A stretch of DNA of 64,000 nt from Rhinopomastus cyanomelas (Eukaryota; Chordata; Aves; Bucerotiformes; Rhinopomastidae): contig VXBP01010266.1 in NCBI GenBank assembly GCA_013400115.1, positions 2,108,001 through 2,172,000 on the forward strand. Direction: 5' to 3'. The notes beneath the pieces were generated by a model. The model saw only the letters and a list, made by a program, of their open reading frames with translations. It ran no database searches and was not told where the DNA came from. Of this stretch, positions 11,132 through 22,489 are shown in pieces. A program made the position numbers and the translations under genes. How positions within the stretch are numbered: position 1 is the first letter of the stretch; each line of letters starts with the position of its first letter.

Positions 11132-12311
11132 TGCTAATAGTTTGGAGTGAAGGCACAAGCATCAACTTGATTCGATGCATCTTCTTCCATAGTGAAGTGG
11201 GTCATCTTGGATTAGCTCCAGACAACCTGCTCTTGGCTTGTAATAGAGTGAATAAATATCACTCCTTGTAAGGCTGGGTCCAAGTAGGTGACTTTCCCCT
11301 GAGGAAGCTCTGTCAAACCCCTCTTCAGCTCTGCCGTGTTCCCGCGATTAGGCTCAGTGTATTATATAGTAATAACCCTCCTCAGTGCTTTGCATGTCTG
11401 TAACAGAGCCAGCAAGCAGGCTCCTGTGGCCCTCTGGCTGGATGGACAGCCTGAGCCTGGTAGCAGCAGCAGCGCTGAAAACAAGAATGAGTTCAACCAA
11501 GCTTAAAAAACACATCCCCGTGGCAGATCAGGTCCTTATGTCTGTAGCCACGAGCCACATAACTGAGCTGTGGGTGCCACCACCCTCTGAGGGAGCCACT
11601 GCTCACCTGCTCGCCTGGGGCAGCTGCTCCCTTACACCTGGTGCTGCCTCTGGCTCCAAACGTCTCTCCTGTGTAAGTGACCACGGAGACCGTACCGATA
11701 ACTTGGGTGTTTTGCCACTGAACTCTGCCCAGGAGCACCGGAGCAGGAAAGCTCCTCCTGTCATGATGTAGCAGTGCCAGTAGGAAAAAATCCTTTGTGC
11801 TGGAGGTTTGGGGATTTTTGGTTAAAAAAGGGATGGAGGGATGTGCAGCAGCAGCTCTGTATTGCTGCTCTGGTTTACCTGTGTCAGCCACAAGAGAAGC
11901 ACATCATGCCTCCTGTGAAACACTCAGCTGCACTTGTGGAGCTCCCATGTGCCAGGCACTGGGGAAAAGCGGAGAAGGGCCCTCAGTGCAGTTCTAGGAT
12001 GCCTTGCTACCAACTTCCCAAACAAAAAGGAAAACCCTCTAGGAAATAGTTTTCCTTCAAACATCGTTTCATCCTTCTACAACACCAGCAGAGACTTCCA
12101 CAACAGTGAAGGGACAATCATCTACCTCTTTCCAGAATCTACACTGCCTGACAACAGCTAAAGCACCTCTTTCAGGAAAAGTTGTCCAGAGCAATTCACT
12201 CATCCAAGAGTGGACAGGAGCCAAATCACTGCTGTGGTCATCTCCTGGGCTTTGGCATTTGTCTTTAAAGCTCTTCAAGTGTTCCTGATAGACCTCTTGG
12301 GGCAGAGCCTG
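11132..12311. other. Intergenic, nothing recognised
   Basis: Overlapping open frames on both strands at 11385-11771 and 11493-11891 (128 and 132 codons) look like chance in a GC-moderate stretch. I see no splice-supported gene. Confidence 0.55.
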
Positions 12312-12540
12312 ACAGGACCACAGGAGGATCACCTCGACCAAATTGCGCAGGAACATATCACGGAATCACAGAATCACAAAACATCAGGGATTAGAAGGGA
12401 CCTCAAAAGATCATCCAGTCCAATCCCCCCACCACAGCAGGATCACCCAGGCCAAGTAGTGCAGGAACATGTCCAGGTGGGTTTTAAGTGTCTCCAGAGA
12501 AGGGTAACTCCACCACCCGCTCTGGGCAGCCAGTTCTTTT
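12312..12540 (-). mobile_element. CR1 3' ends, two stacked pieces
   Basis: 12312-12354 is a broken 3' UTR piece (AGGATCACCTCGACCAAATT). 12356-12540 is a second terminus starting ATCACGGAATCACAGAATCA and reaching the ORF2 end. Confidence 0.8.
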
Positions 12541-13422
12541 CAGAAAGAGAAAATGAGAAGGAAGGGTTTAACGGCGCCTTGGCTCTGTCAGCTTTTAAGA
12601 TCTTTTTGTGGGGAGGATTTCTGGCAGATGTGCATGGTTTGCAAAAGCCTAGTAGGAAGATGTGGATGTTGGAATAAAACCCACGCTCTTTCCAACTGTT
12701 CATGCCCATCTGTCTCCCCAAGACTCCAGGCCCTCTGCAGTTCCTCATCTCATCTTGGATGTGATGTGTCTTTTCACATTATTGCCCCTGCAGGGAAGAA
12801 AACAAGTCCTGCTGATAAATAACTGCGCGGGCTGTGAAAGTCCAGCTTTCAGACCAACCTCCCCATCTGTGTGGTGGGCCAAGGGCCAGGCACTGGGAGC
12901 CAGGACAGGTCCCCGAAGGACCCTGATCCACCGTTCCCCACACACCTGCATGTGGGGGGTGGCAGAGTCTCCTTGTCGCGCCCGTCGTCAAGAGGCTTGA
13001 AGGATGGATAATGACTTCCTGACGGCGTCTTTGAGGGAAGCGCATCTGCTTTGCGCCGCCTGCTAACAAGCTGGAGCGGAGGGCTGTGGAAACCGGCATC
13101 ACCAGCCCCCACCGAGCCTGGCAAATGCTATTCAGAGCAGTTTGTTTTAATTTTAGTGGAGAGAATTGACTGAAAAAGCTTTATAAGCTTTTTGAGAAGA
13201 GTTGAGATGCCAAAGGAAGAGATGGTGTCCCTGCTGCAGTAGATACGGCACTGCGGACAAGCACTGGTGAAACACGAACGTGAGGAGCTGAGCTCTTCCT
13301 GGCTGCGTGTGCAGTGGGGAGCTTGCACTGCTGCATCTGTTTTGGTCTGTTTTTTTCTTCTGGCCCATCTTGCTCTTCTCTCTGAAATGTGCCACTTGCA
13401 CAGGCCTACAGGGAGCATCTCC
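12541..13422. other. Intergenic, nothing recognised
   Basis: Unique sequence. Several overlapping frames near 12660-13120 share the same bases on both strands and show no family motif. Confidence 0.55.
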
Positions 13423-13795
13423 ACAGAATCACAGGACATCAGGGATTGGGAGGGACCTAAAAAGATCCCCTTTCGAGGGGACCCCCTCGAGGTCCAACCC
13501 CCCTGCCACAGCAGGATCACCTAGACCAAGTCGCACAGGAACACATCCAGGCTGGTTTTAAACATCTCCAGAGAAGGAGACTCCACAACACCCCTGGGCA
13601 GCCCCTTCCAGGGCTCTGTCACCCTCACCGTGAAGAAGTTCCTTCTCATATTGATGTGGAACCTCCTCTGCTCCAGCTGACACCCACTGCCGCTTGTCCT
13701 GTCACTAGATGCCACTGAGCAAAGCCTGGGTCCATCCTCCTGACACCCACCCCTCATACATGAATGTGGTCACCCCTCAGTCCCCTTTTCTCTAA
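13423..13795 (-). mobile_element. CR1 LINE with small palindromic insertion
   Basis: It is a typical terminus and ORF2 end. The minus frame reads DRTSGSGCQLEQRRFHINMR. About 25 extra bases near 13467-13492 include CCCCTTTCGAGGGG, absent from every other copy in the window. Confidence 0.88.
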
Positions 13796-13946
13796 ACCAA
13801 AGGCTGTGACTGTGACCAGAAGAGTGTGAGGTGCAAAAGAGGCAGCTCTGGTGAGGGAATGCAAAGTGATCCCAGACTGTAGTAAACACTTCCCTGGAGG
13901 TGCAGAGGGCTGCCCGGAGGGATGGGAATTTTCCTGTGGAGCAAGG

Positions 13947-14022
13947 CTTGGACTAGATGGGATTGGACTAGATGATCTTTTGAGGTCTCTTCCAATCCCT
14001 AATGGTTCTATGATTCTACAAC
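13947..14022 (+). mobile_element. CR1 3' terminus, short
   Basis: GGATTGGACTAGATGATCTT then TTGAGGTCTCTTCC and ATGGTTCTATGATTCTA mark the terminal 70 bases. A 14-base GGACTAGAT phrase is doubled at its start. Confidence 0.8.
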
Positions 14023-15171
14023 CTCCTACCATGAGAGGACAGAATAAAACATAGTCCTAATTTTTTAAGAGCGTGATGAAGGACCCTCTTATCAGGCAGA
14101 GGTTTTCCTTCAATAACTGAGTCTGAGAACAGACCCAAAACAAAAGGGGAAATAAAGGGGTCAGCCAGATTTAAAAGCCTGATTGAGTGTAGGTGGTCAC
14201 ACACAGCCACGTGCTGGGCTCTCAGTCTAAATACTGGATGTTTTATGGCCAGTGACTCCAGAAGTACCTCAGCCAGAACAAGGTAATAATGGTAATGAAA
14301 AAAAATCGTGTGGAAACCAGCTAGCAGCTTCCTAAATCAATACTGCTGGCAGCAACCAAATTGTGGGGGAAAAAGTACTTGATTTTGTCTTAATTGGGTT
14401 TTTTATACCCTTTAGGGAAGCAAACACTTTAAAAACTTGACGATCGTTTGCTGAGGAGATGAATAAATAAACAGAAACCTGGCTCGTTCCTACCCAAGCA
14501 AAGGGAGGCTGCGCTCCTGCATTAATCAATGCACTTGAGGAGAAGCAAATTAAAGCCCTGACAGTTTAATAACAAATGGAATAAGACAAGTTTTGAGCTG
14601 TGGAGAAACTTGTAGGGCGCCCCAAGTGAAAGCAGCCCGTGGGGTAACAGCAAAAGAAGCTCTCCCCAGCTCCTGCCAGCTCTGACCACATCACTTAAGC
14701 AACGTCCTTTCTCAGGCTGGTGGAAAGAGGTGGCTGGTTGGAACTGGCGAATAATGGGGGTGTGAAAGGAGGTGAGGGTGGGTGTCTGCAGCTGCTCGTC
14801 TCTGCAGATGCTGAGGGTAAAATCTTCTATCCCAGAGTGGTCTCAGTCTCCCCTTGCAGCCCTTTTCTCTTTTCTCTTTGTGCTGCATTCTGAGAGGGTG
14901 GTCAAAAACAAGGTGTTGGGTTGCTCTGCCGTTCAGAGTGACTTGAGGAATACGCAGCCACCTTGGAGACCAGCCTGTAAAACCCTGGGGTTTTCCTGTA
15001 AGGGGCCACATCTGCACTGAGCAGGTTCTCAGGCACTGCTGTGTGCAGCTCCCCTGAGCTTCTGTGGTACAGGACTATGGAACACATCTGCATTTGGGTT
15101 GCAGAGGACTGGAAGGTGGACACTGGATGCCAATATTTATGGAGTCATAGGTGTTCTCAAGGAGAGAAAAT
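14023..15171. other. Intergenic, nothing recognised
   Basis: Unique, moderately AT-rich sequence without a supported gene or repeat. Confidence 0.6.
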
Positions 15172-15217
15172 GGAATCACAGAACCATTAGGGATTGGAAG
15201 GGACCTCAAAAGATAAC
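15172..15217 (-). mobile_element. CR1 3' terminus, left arm of an inverted pair
   Basis: GGAATCACAGAACCATTAGG then GATTGGAAGGGACCTCAAAA. It is complementary to the terminus at 15277-15364. Confidence 0.8.
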
Positions 15218-15276
15218 TTCAGAAACAAAACGCGTACCTAGCATCCTCCGCTGTTGCTCTGTTTTCTCTGCTGGCT

Positions 15277-15364
15277 TGTGTGATCCTGCTGTGGCAGGGG
15301 GATTGGAATAGATGATCTTTCCAGGTCCCTTCCAATCCCTAATGATTCTATGACTCTGTGTTTC
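15277..15364 (+). mobile_element. CR1 3' terminus, right arm of an inverted pair
   Basis: TGTGATCCTGCTGTGGCAGG through CCCTAATGATTCTATGACTC. It is in opposite orientation to the fragment about 60 bases before it. Confidence 0.85.
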
Positions 15365-15453
15365 TTTACTGGATCTAAAGGCTGGCTGCTTACCCCACAT
15401 TGCCTGGGAAGAGCTCTGCAAGGGGCAGCCCTGCGTAGGAAGCTGCTAATCAT

Positions 15454-15480
15454 GGGAGGGAGGGAGGGAGGGAGGGAGGG
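15454..15480 (+). repeat. (GGGA)n microsatellite
   Basis: Seven consecutive GGG runs spaced by single A bases are seen on the plus strand, a form able in principle to fold as a G-quadruplex. It lies in otherwise unique intergenic DNA. Confidence 0.9.
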
Positions 15481-16144
15481 ATGGAGACAGACAAGTGGCC
15501 TTTGTGCACTGGTTTGCTGTGGAGGGTTCTCAAAGCCTGCGATGCATGAGCACCTGCAGTACCCAGCCACTGCTCAGCTTCTGCTGCTCTCATGACCTCT
15601 CAGGGGATCCTGGGGACCTCTGGTGGCTTCAGACTGGGGACAGCTTTCCCATAAAATCATCCCCTTGACAACTGGAGCTGTGTGGGGTTAGGCAGCAGCG
15701 TGAGTGATTTCCTCGGGAGGCGTGAGAAGCAATTTTCAATATAGTGGAGGCATTTTCCCAGCTTAATGGTGGTTTAAAAATATCCCGACCTTTTAAAATG
15801 TCTTCATAAACCTGTCTCAGACAGGTTTCCTAAGGATAAGCCTCACATAACACTGAAGCAAATATAATTTAAAATATTCCAGACTTCAGTTCACGCTTTT
15901 TTGGTCAGTTTTTCAGGGAGTAACATGTGGTCTTCCTGCTTGGACACCCTTGAAGACAAGTGGTTGTCTGCAAGCACTGGTTTAAAATCTACACACTGCT
16001 GTCATGTAAATCAGATGCTTCCAAAATCCACTTTTTTGGGTTTGGGTTACAAGTCTCTGAAAACAAAGGCCAGTGCTGGCAGTAGAGGGACACAAGGGCT
16101 TTTTTGGAATCCAAGCATCTGATTTTAAAAATGAGAAGTGGCTG
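15481..16144. other. Intergenic, nothing recognised
   Basis: Unique sequence after the GGGA microsatellite. No supported feature. Confidence 0.6.
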
Positions 16145-16315
16145 TGGAATCATAGAATCATTAGGGATTGGAAGGGNCTCATCATCTTCATGGCTCTACA
16201 CTCACCCTCCAGCAGCTCCATGTCCTTCTTGAACTGAGGAGCCCAGAACTGGACACAACACTCCAGATGTGGTCTCACCAGGGCAGTGTAGAGGGGGAGA
16301 AGAATCTCTCTCAGT
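16145..16315 (-). mobile_element. CR1 fragment with an internal join at an N
   Basis: The terminus (16145-16176) jumps at the single ambiguous base 16177 to the mid-ORF2 region (CTCATCATCTTCATGGCTCT onward). The intervening 300 or more bases expected from other copies are missing. Confidence 0.85.
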
Positions 16316-17817
16316 GCAGCCATTTATATTCTCCTTGGGTTTTTCTTCCTGGTCCTAACAAACAGAAAACAAATTGCTCCTCTCTTCAGACACCACTAAA
16401 TTGCTTCTGAGTTCAAGAGCTGATTGTTCAAACTTGAAGAAGTCTCTGTGCTTCCTTCTGCTTACTTTAAAATGTAGATGTATTCTACTCCTCAAAAGCC
16501 AACTGGTGGGTTCTGATGGCTCTGAATGACCCAGGTGCAGACTGTGGACCAGTCATTGAGGATGGACAAGGACAGTGAGCTGAATAGCTGTGCCCAGTGC
16601 AGAGCTGCTCAGAAGAGAACCCCCCAGTCAGAGAGCAGCAGTAGAGGATGGGATGAATTGTTATTATTCTTTCTTTAAGCAGCATCAGCCTTCATCCTGT
16701 CACACCAGGGGATGGAAAACAGTGGTGGTGCACCTATGCCTGAGAGTGAGGTGCGTGGGAAAGCACCTCTGCACACAGAGGAGGAGGCTGTGTCTTGTCA
16801 CTTGCACTCCTGCTTATGTACCTGCGATACTTTGCTCTTGTAATGGAGCCCTTTTCCATGAGGCAGATGTAGTCACTGAAACGACCCAATAGTTGAAGTG
16901 TCCTCCAAGTCTTGTGGTAAGCAACAGCACTTAACTTCAACCCCAGGTAAGTGGAGCCATCCAGTCAGGGGGCAGTTGTGGAGACAGTAAAATACCTCAT
17001 GCAGGGTTTAGAAAAGCCAGCATCTCTCCTTCTCTCCGTAGCACCAACCAATTCAATCAACAGTCTTGCCCTGTGAGCCTTGGGCTGCCATCTTAAAGCA
17101 TCACTCAACGGGCAGACCGTGCTGCCACTTGCATTTGATGGTTGCACACACCACCAGTAGGTTTGGATATCAATGAATTAACTCACTTTTAAGCATCCAA
17201 ATTCAGACAAGTTCAGATGAGCTACAGCTCTTGGAACGTTCGCTGATCTTGATGATTTCCACAGACACCCAGGGGAAAGAAGCCTTCCCCTGCAAGCCCT
17301 CCTGTCATTTCATTGCCCTCGGTTTCCGGGTGACGCCAACCCAAGCTTTCTATTTCCATCATCTTATACAGAGCTGAAGATTGAACCTCTCTCAGCTACA
17401 CTGCTTTTATGGAGTTCTTGGGGGGTTAGAAAAACAAACCAGCTACGAAGTTAATTGTGCCTGCAAAATGACAGGGATCTCATAAACTGTAAACACCCAG
17501 CCCACTCGGGATAAAATTGGTTCACGAAGCTCTAACACTACACACGGCTGATTGAAAGAGTTGGCTGGAAATTAAAGATTTTACTAAATGTAACCCCCAC
17601 ATTTTCATCAGCAATTTGGTTTAAAAGAAGCAAAGAGCTGGCTTTGCATCATAAAGCTTTTATGATGAAAATCTCAATATACTTCTTCTTCCAAGTTTTG
17701 GAGCACTTGTAGATAGACAATAGGACAAGAGCAGCATTAGCTGTCACTGAACCCTGTCTGTGGGCAGCTGTGGAAGGGGCAAAGGACATATGTAAATCTC
17801 TGTCACAGTCTGGGCTT
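16316..17817. other. Intergenic, nothing recognised
   Basis: Unique sequence with only short unsupported open frames. Confidence 0.6.
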
Positions 17818-18165
17818 CACAGAATCACGGAATCACAGAACATTAGGATTGGAAGGGACTTCAAAAGATCATCTAGTCCAATCCCCCCACAGCAGGACCA
17901 CCTAGATCCATTTGCACAGGAACATGTCCAGGTGGGTTTTAAATGTCTCCAGAGAAGGAGACACCACAAGCCCCCTGGGCAGCCCCAGGAGCATTGGAAA
18001 ATGCTCTGTCACCCTCACTGGGAAGAAGTTCCTTCTCATGTTTCTGTGGAACCTCCTATGTTCCAGCCCACACCCACTGTCCCTTGTCCTGCCACTAGAT
18101 GCCACTGAGAAGGGCCTGGCTCCATCCTCCTGACAGCCACCCTTCACATATTTATCAACATCAAC
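17818..18165 (-). mobile_element. CR1 LINE 3' end
   Basis: It begins CACAGAATCACGGAATCACA and covers the 3' UTR and ORF2 C-terminus (minus-frame peptides HRRFHRNMRRNFFPVRVTEH and LETFKTHLDMFLCKWI). Confidence 0.88.
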
Positions 18166-18261
18166 GGGGTTTGCATTCATGGTGCAGAACACTTCTGAGA
18201 GTAAAGGGCAGATGTTGGGTTTGTTCATTTTTCTCATTGTTTCTACTTTGCTCTTTCCCTT

Positions 18262-18440
18262 GATGGACACATCCAGTCTAAATCTACCCATCTCCAGCTT
18301 TGCTCCATCTCCCCTAGTCCTGTTGCTACCTGACATCCTAAAAAAGCCTCTCCCCAGCTTTTTTTGTAGGCCCTCTTCAGATACTGGAAGGCCACAATAA
18401 GGTCACCTTGGAGCAGCTTCAGAATGTTAACAGGCCCTAA
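18262..18440 (-). mobile_element. CR1 fragment of an older subfamily
   Basis: ACATCCAGTCTAAATCTACC through GGCCACAATAAGGTCACCTT matches the older body seen at 9244-9860. It has lost its own 3' terminus. Confidence 0.8.
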
Positions 18441-20194
18441 AGTCCAGCAAGTGACACACTTTGGCGAGTTTGTCTTCTGGCAGCAGAAGACAAACCTTCA
18501 TTTGGAAATAGTTTGCTTCGTATTTTCTTTCCAAATGTGAAATCTGTTTAGGTTTCTTTATTCTCCAAACTGCTGTTCATATTATATGTTATTGTTTTAT
18601 TTATATTTATTTTATTTCCCCAAAGGTAGCATCTTGCTTACAGACATCCAGCTGACCTGGGTCTGTGCCTCCTTAGGTATCTTGCTGGAGGTGTGTGTGG
18701 GCCAATTCTCACCTGCGTATCTGTGAGTACACAGGTGGTCCTGCTGAGGTTACTGCCCCATTGCTGTCATCATCAGGTATTTTGTCTTTTACTATGAAGG
18801 GAGCACTTATACTTCAGGCATTTCAAAGTATAACTCCAAGGACTTTTCTTTGCATCACACTGCAGCAGTTATTGAGGTCTGATTCCCAGCTGGGATAAGG
18901 CAGCTTGCAGAACCTGAAGGAGCTGGGACAGCCCTAGTAGCTGAGGATCTAGATCTGCAGTCATGTTGAGGTTTTGTAAATACATGAAGCAGATGTCCTA
19001 CTCTCACATTCAGAGTGGCAACTGAACACAGCTATCTGGCAGTGCATGAGCAACTCGCAGTCCCAAAGGAACCTTTTGAGCCTTTAGCTACAAAAATAGT
19101 CTTTGAAACACTTGAAAGCACAACAGCTCAACCAAGTCTTGCATCACAAAGGCACAGCCTGAGAGGAATTTGGCCTTTTTTGATAAGAATATCATCAAAT
19201 ACAGCTCTGAGCCAAAGCCCAGTCATGTTCCAGCCAGTTCTGCTGCCAGCATCAGGCACGACCCACGAAGGCCTGCGGGACATCAAACGTGGTGTGGGAA
19301 GATGTGGAGGGCTCCATAAACTCAGGAGACCCTTACCTGCCTGCTAGCAGTGATGTCTACAGCAAACTCACCCTGCGATGCTACGATACTCAGGCTGGTT
19401 TTACATCTTCCAAACCCCTGTGCCCCTCTGCGAGACCCCTTTTGACAAGCAGAGGAGCGTTTCTAACCAGATGGCAACATCTACACGTTTCAAGGCGCCA
19501 TTTGATTTCCTCTCTGACATTAGAAGACAACACAGCTCCACACAAACGAGTTATTTACACCAGCAGTCTCTGCACAGTTTGCGTTAAATACAGCCAACTA
19601 ACCTTACAGAAATTCACCTGCAGTGTCATCCCAAGAGTACTATCAAGACAAGAGGCTGGTGGAGCAAGCAGAGATGTATCAATGTTGTCCCACCCAACTA
19701 GAGATACTTCCAGAGAAAGTTTTTCCATATAAGTTGAGTCCTGCAGATCCCCTTTCCAGAGTGGAAACAACAGCTCCAAGGGTGTGGGACTCTAAAGGCT
19801 TTAGAGGTGCCAGAAAACACAACCTGGTGGTCCCAAGGTGTGGTGGCACCAGCAGGGCAGATGTTCACCTACCTTTATGGAAGCCAAGTGCTCGCTCTTA
19901 ATCATAATGTATATAAATCCAAGAAGTGTCCAGATGTTTTCAGCAAGAATTCAACAGATGAAGCGATAGGTGTGCTTGCTTCTGCTAAAATACACACACA
20001 GAAGCCCTCGCTGCCCTTTAACTAAAGGCTGAAGGGAAGAAGTTGTGCCTCGGGTACCAGTGAGCCTCTCAGCATCTTTGCCTTCTCCCTAGTCAGTTGA
20101 AATCCCCACATGCAGTTTAGCTACGTGTGGATGCGCCGTGCTTCATGACGGTCATGTATTTACTGCCTGACAAGTTATATTTGAACTGCTTCCA
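18441..20194. other. Intergenic, nothing recognised
   Basis: The longest open frame (147 codons, 19289-19732, plus) has no motif I recognise and overlaps shorter frames on both strands. Confidence 0.55.
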
Positions 20195-21015
20195 TCTCTT
20201 GACAAGCTGGAGGGAAGGGAGGCCATCCAGAGGGAGCTTGACAGGCTTGAGAATTGAGCCCACACAAACTGAATGAGATTCAACAAGCCCAAGTGCAAGG
20301 TCCTACATTCAGATTGGGAAAACTCAAAACAGAAATACCTTCTGAACAGTCTCGAGAAGGACTTGGGGATGATAACAGATGAGAAGCTCAGCATGAGCTG
20401 ACAATATGTGAGTGCAGCCCAGAAGGCCAACTGCATCCTGGGCTGTATTAAAAGAAGCATCACAACCTTCAAGAGCGGTCAAGAGAGGTGATTCTCTCGC
20501 TCTGCTCTTGTGAGACCTCACCTGGAGTACTCTGTGCAGCTCTTGAGTCTCCAAAACAAAACTGTTGGAGCAAGTCTGGAGGAGGGGCACAGGATGATCA
20601 GAGGGCTGGAATGTCCTTCCTGTGAGGACAGGCTGAGGGAATTGGGGTTCTTCACTCTGGAGAAGAGAAGACTCTGATGGGACCTTACAGTAGCCTTCAG
20701 TACCTGAAGAGGGTCTACAGGAAAGCCGGGGAGAGATGTTTTAGGAGGGACTCTAGTGACAGGACAAGGGGGAATTGTTTCAAGCTAAAAGAGGGGTAGA
20801 CTTAGGTTACATCTTAGGAAGAAGTTCCTTACTGAGGGTGGTGAGGCACTGGAACAGGCTGCCCAGGGAAGCTGTAGGTGCCTTCTCTTTGGAAGTGTTC
20901 AAGGCCACGTTGAATGAGTAACCTCAAAATGTCCCTGCCCATGGGAGGTGGATTAGGAGCTCGATGAGCTCGGAGATCCATTCCAACTTAAGCCATTCTA
21001 TGATTCTATGACTTT
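20195..21015 (+). mobile_element. CR1 LINE, long old copy
   Basis: About 800 bases run from the mid reverse-transcriptase region to the tail CCATTCTATGATTCTATGAC. Landmarks include TGTGAGACCTCACCTGGAGT and GGAACAGGCTGCCCAGGGAA. Many frame breaks and its divergence from the others indicate greater age. Confidence 0.88.
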
Positions 21016-21889
21016 AATTGAGGACTTCCTTTTACTGGAACTTCACAAGTCTGTACTACCAGTTTTGTCCTTGGGCAAGAGGCCAGCGTATAAATCTTTG
21101 GCAGATCCCACGTGAATTAGTAGGTGATGGATGATTGGCACTGTGGCTTGATGGGCTGAGGCAATCAATGTGGGAGGCAGGTTGCCTGGCACAGAGCATG
21201 GCATTAACAAGTCCCAGCTTTACACAGCTAATGGCAAACAGGGTGAAGGCCACCTGCAAACCTGTGATGAGGAAATGAAGAAGTGTAGCTGCTAGTTCAT
21301 ACATGTTATGGTGACTACACAGGAAAGAATGAAGAAGCCTTTCAAGCCTAGACTCTGCTGAGATTTGTCATGCCAGCACAGCACAGCCAAACCCCCATGT
21401 ATCAGTGGCAGTTTGTGATATACAGACATGTCAGATGGGCTCAGACATAACTTCAGAAAGCAGCACAGCTCCCTACTTTCAGAACTGGAGCTAGCCTGCC
21501 TTAGACCACAATCAAGTACCTCTGCATAGCAATGCACCCTCACCTTTGGTCGTGCCTTCTCCTGATCAAGGACTTGGTTTAACCTGGCTGAAAAAACAGT
21601 GCAGACGCCTAACAAAACCCCACCCTGTATGTCCTCCATTAGGAAGCAGGATCCTGTCTTCAGGAAAACCTGCCTGTTTGTAGTGGCCCTCCAGCCTAGA
21701 AGATCACAGACTCCACTAGCTCAAACGCTACAGTGGACACAATGTCCTTGGTCACCAAATTGCTCCTCACAAACAAGCAGCAGCTTTTCTTTAGAAGCTG
21801 AACAGCCTGATTTAAAGGCAGGCCTGGCCAAATGCTTATCTGCTGCAAGTGAGGGCTGATTTACTATTAATGCCAGACTGGGAGGTCAC
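21016..21889. other. Sequence just downstream of ATP10A, nothing recognised
   Basis: Unique sequence between the old CR1 and the putative poly(A) site. It could hold downstream poly(A) elements or part of a longer 3' UTR. Confidence 0.55.
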
Positions 21890-22489
21890 TTTGCAATATA
21901 GATGGTGATTTATTTATTGTTTTATCATGACACATGAAACGTTACGGCTGCAATATCAAAATATGGTGTCACTTATAAAATACCAGTATTATTAATGCAG
22001 TGGTAAGATACTGTTAACATTTACAGAGAAGTGCATAATAATTCAATAGTCTTGCCTTATGGTTTGCTCCAGTGACAAAACAACCTGGCAGACAGATGAT
22101 GGATGGAGTATGGTGCCTATCTGCTATCACGGCTTTTCCTCCTTGGTTACTCAATGACCTATAAGGATGTCAGTAACTGCTGCTGGATCTAATCCTTTTG
22201 AATATGGTAGATAGGTCCTTTGCCTTTACAGCATGTGTCAGAGTGAGAGAAGCATCTGAAAAACAAGAGACAGTATTTCCTTACAAAATGAGATGAAAAA
22301 ATAAAACACTCTAAATGGAACTTTCAAGTGTTTCTTTTTATATTTAAAGCTCTTAATATTCTGTATTTAAACATTCTTAAATAATCATTCTGTACCTTTG
22401 ATTTCCTGTTTCATCTTTGGAAACAAATAGAGCAGTCTCACTATAAATGTGTGCAAATAGAAAATATATAAATATATTTAAGGCCCATG
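21890..22489 (-). other. ATP10A: Probable 3' UTR of ATP10A
   Basis: This is AT-rich sequence after the stop codon with no splice or repeat signal. It reaches the first good poly(A) signal pair on the minus strand at 21909-21918. The end is inferred from that signal; a longer 3' UTR is possible. Confidence 0.6.
21909..21918 (-). terminator. Poly(A) signal, two overlapping AATAAA hexamers
   Basis: On the minus strand AATAAATAAA gives two overlapping canonical hexamers about 570 bases after the ATP10A stop codon. Cleavage would be expected 10-30 bases further on, near 21885-21899. No transcript evidence is available here. Confidence 0.6.

Noticed and set aside
11385..11891. Overlapping 128- and 132-codon frames on both strands
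   Set aside because: Two long antiparallel frames over the same bases usually reflect composition; neither peptide resembles a known family.
19289..19732. 147-codon plus-strand open frame
   Set aside because: No motif, no neighbours, and shorter frames on both strands overlap it.
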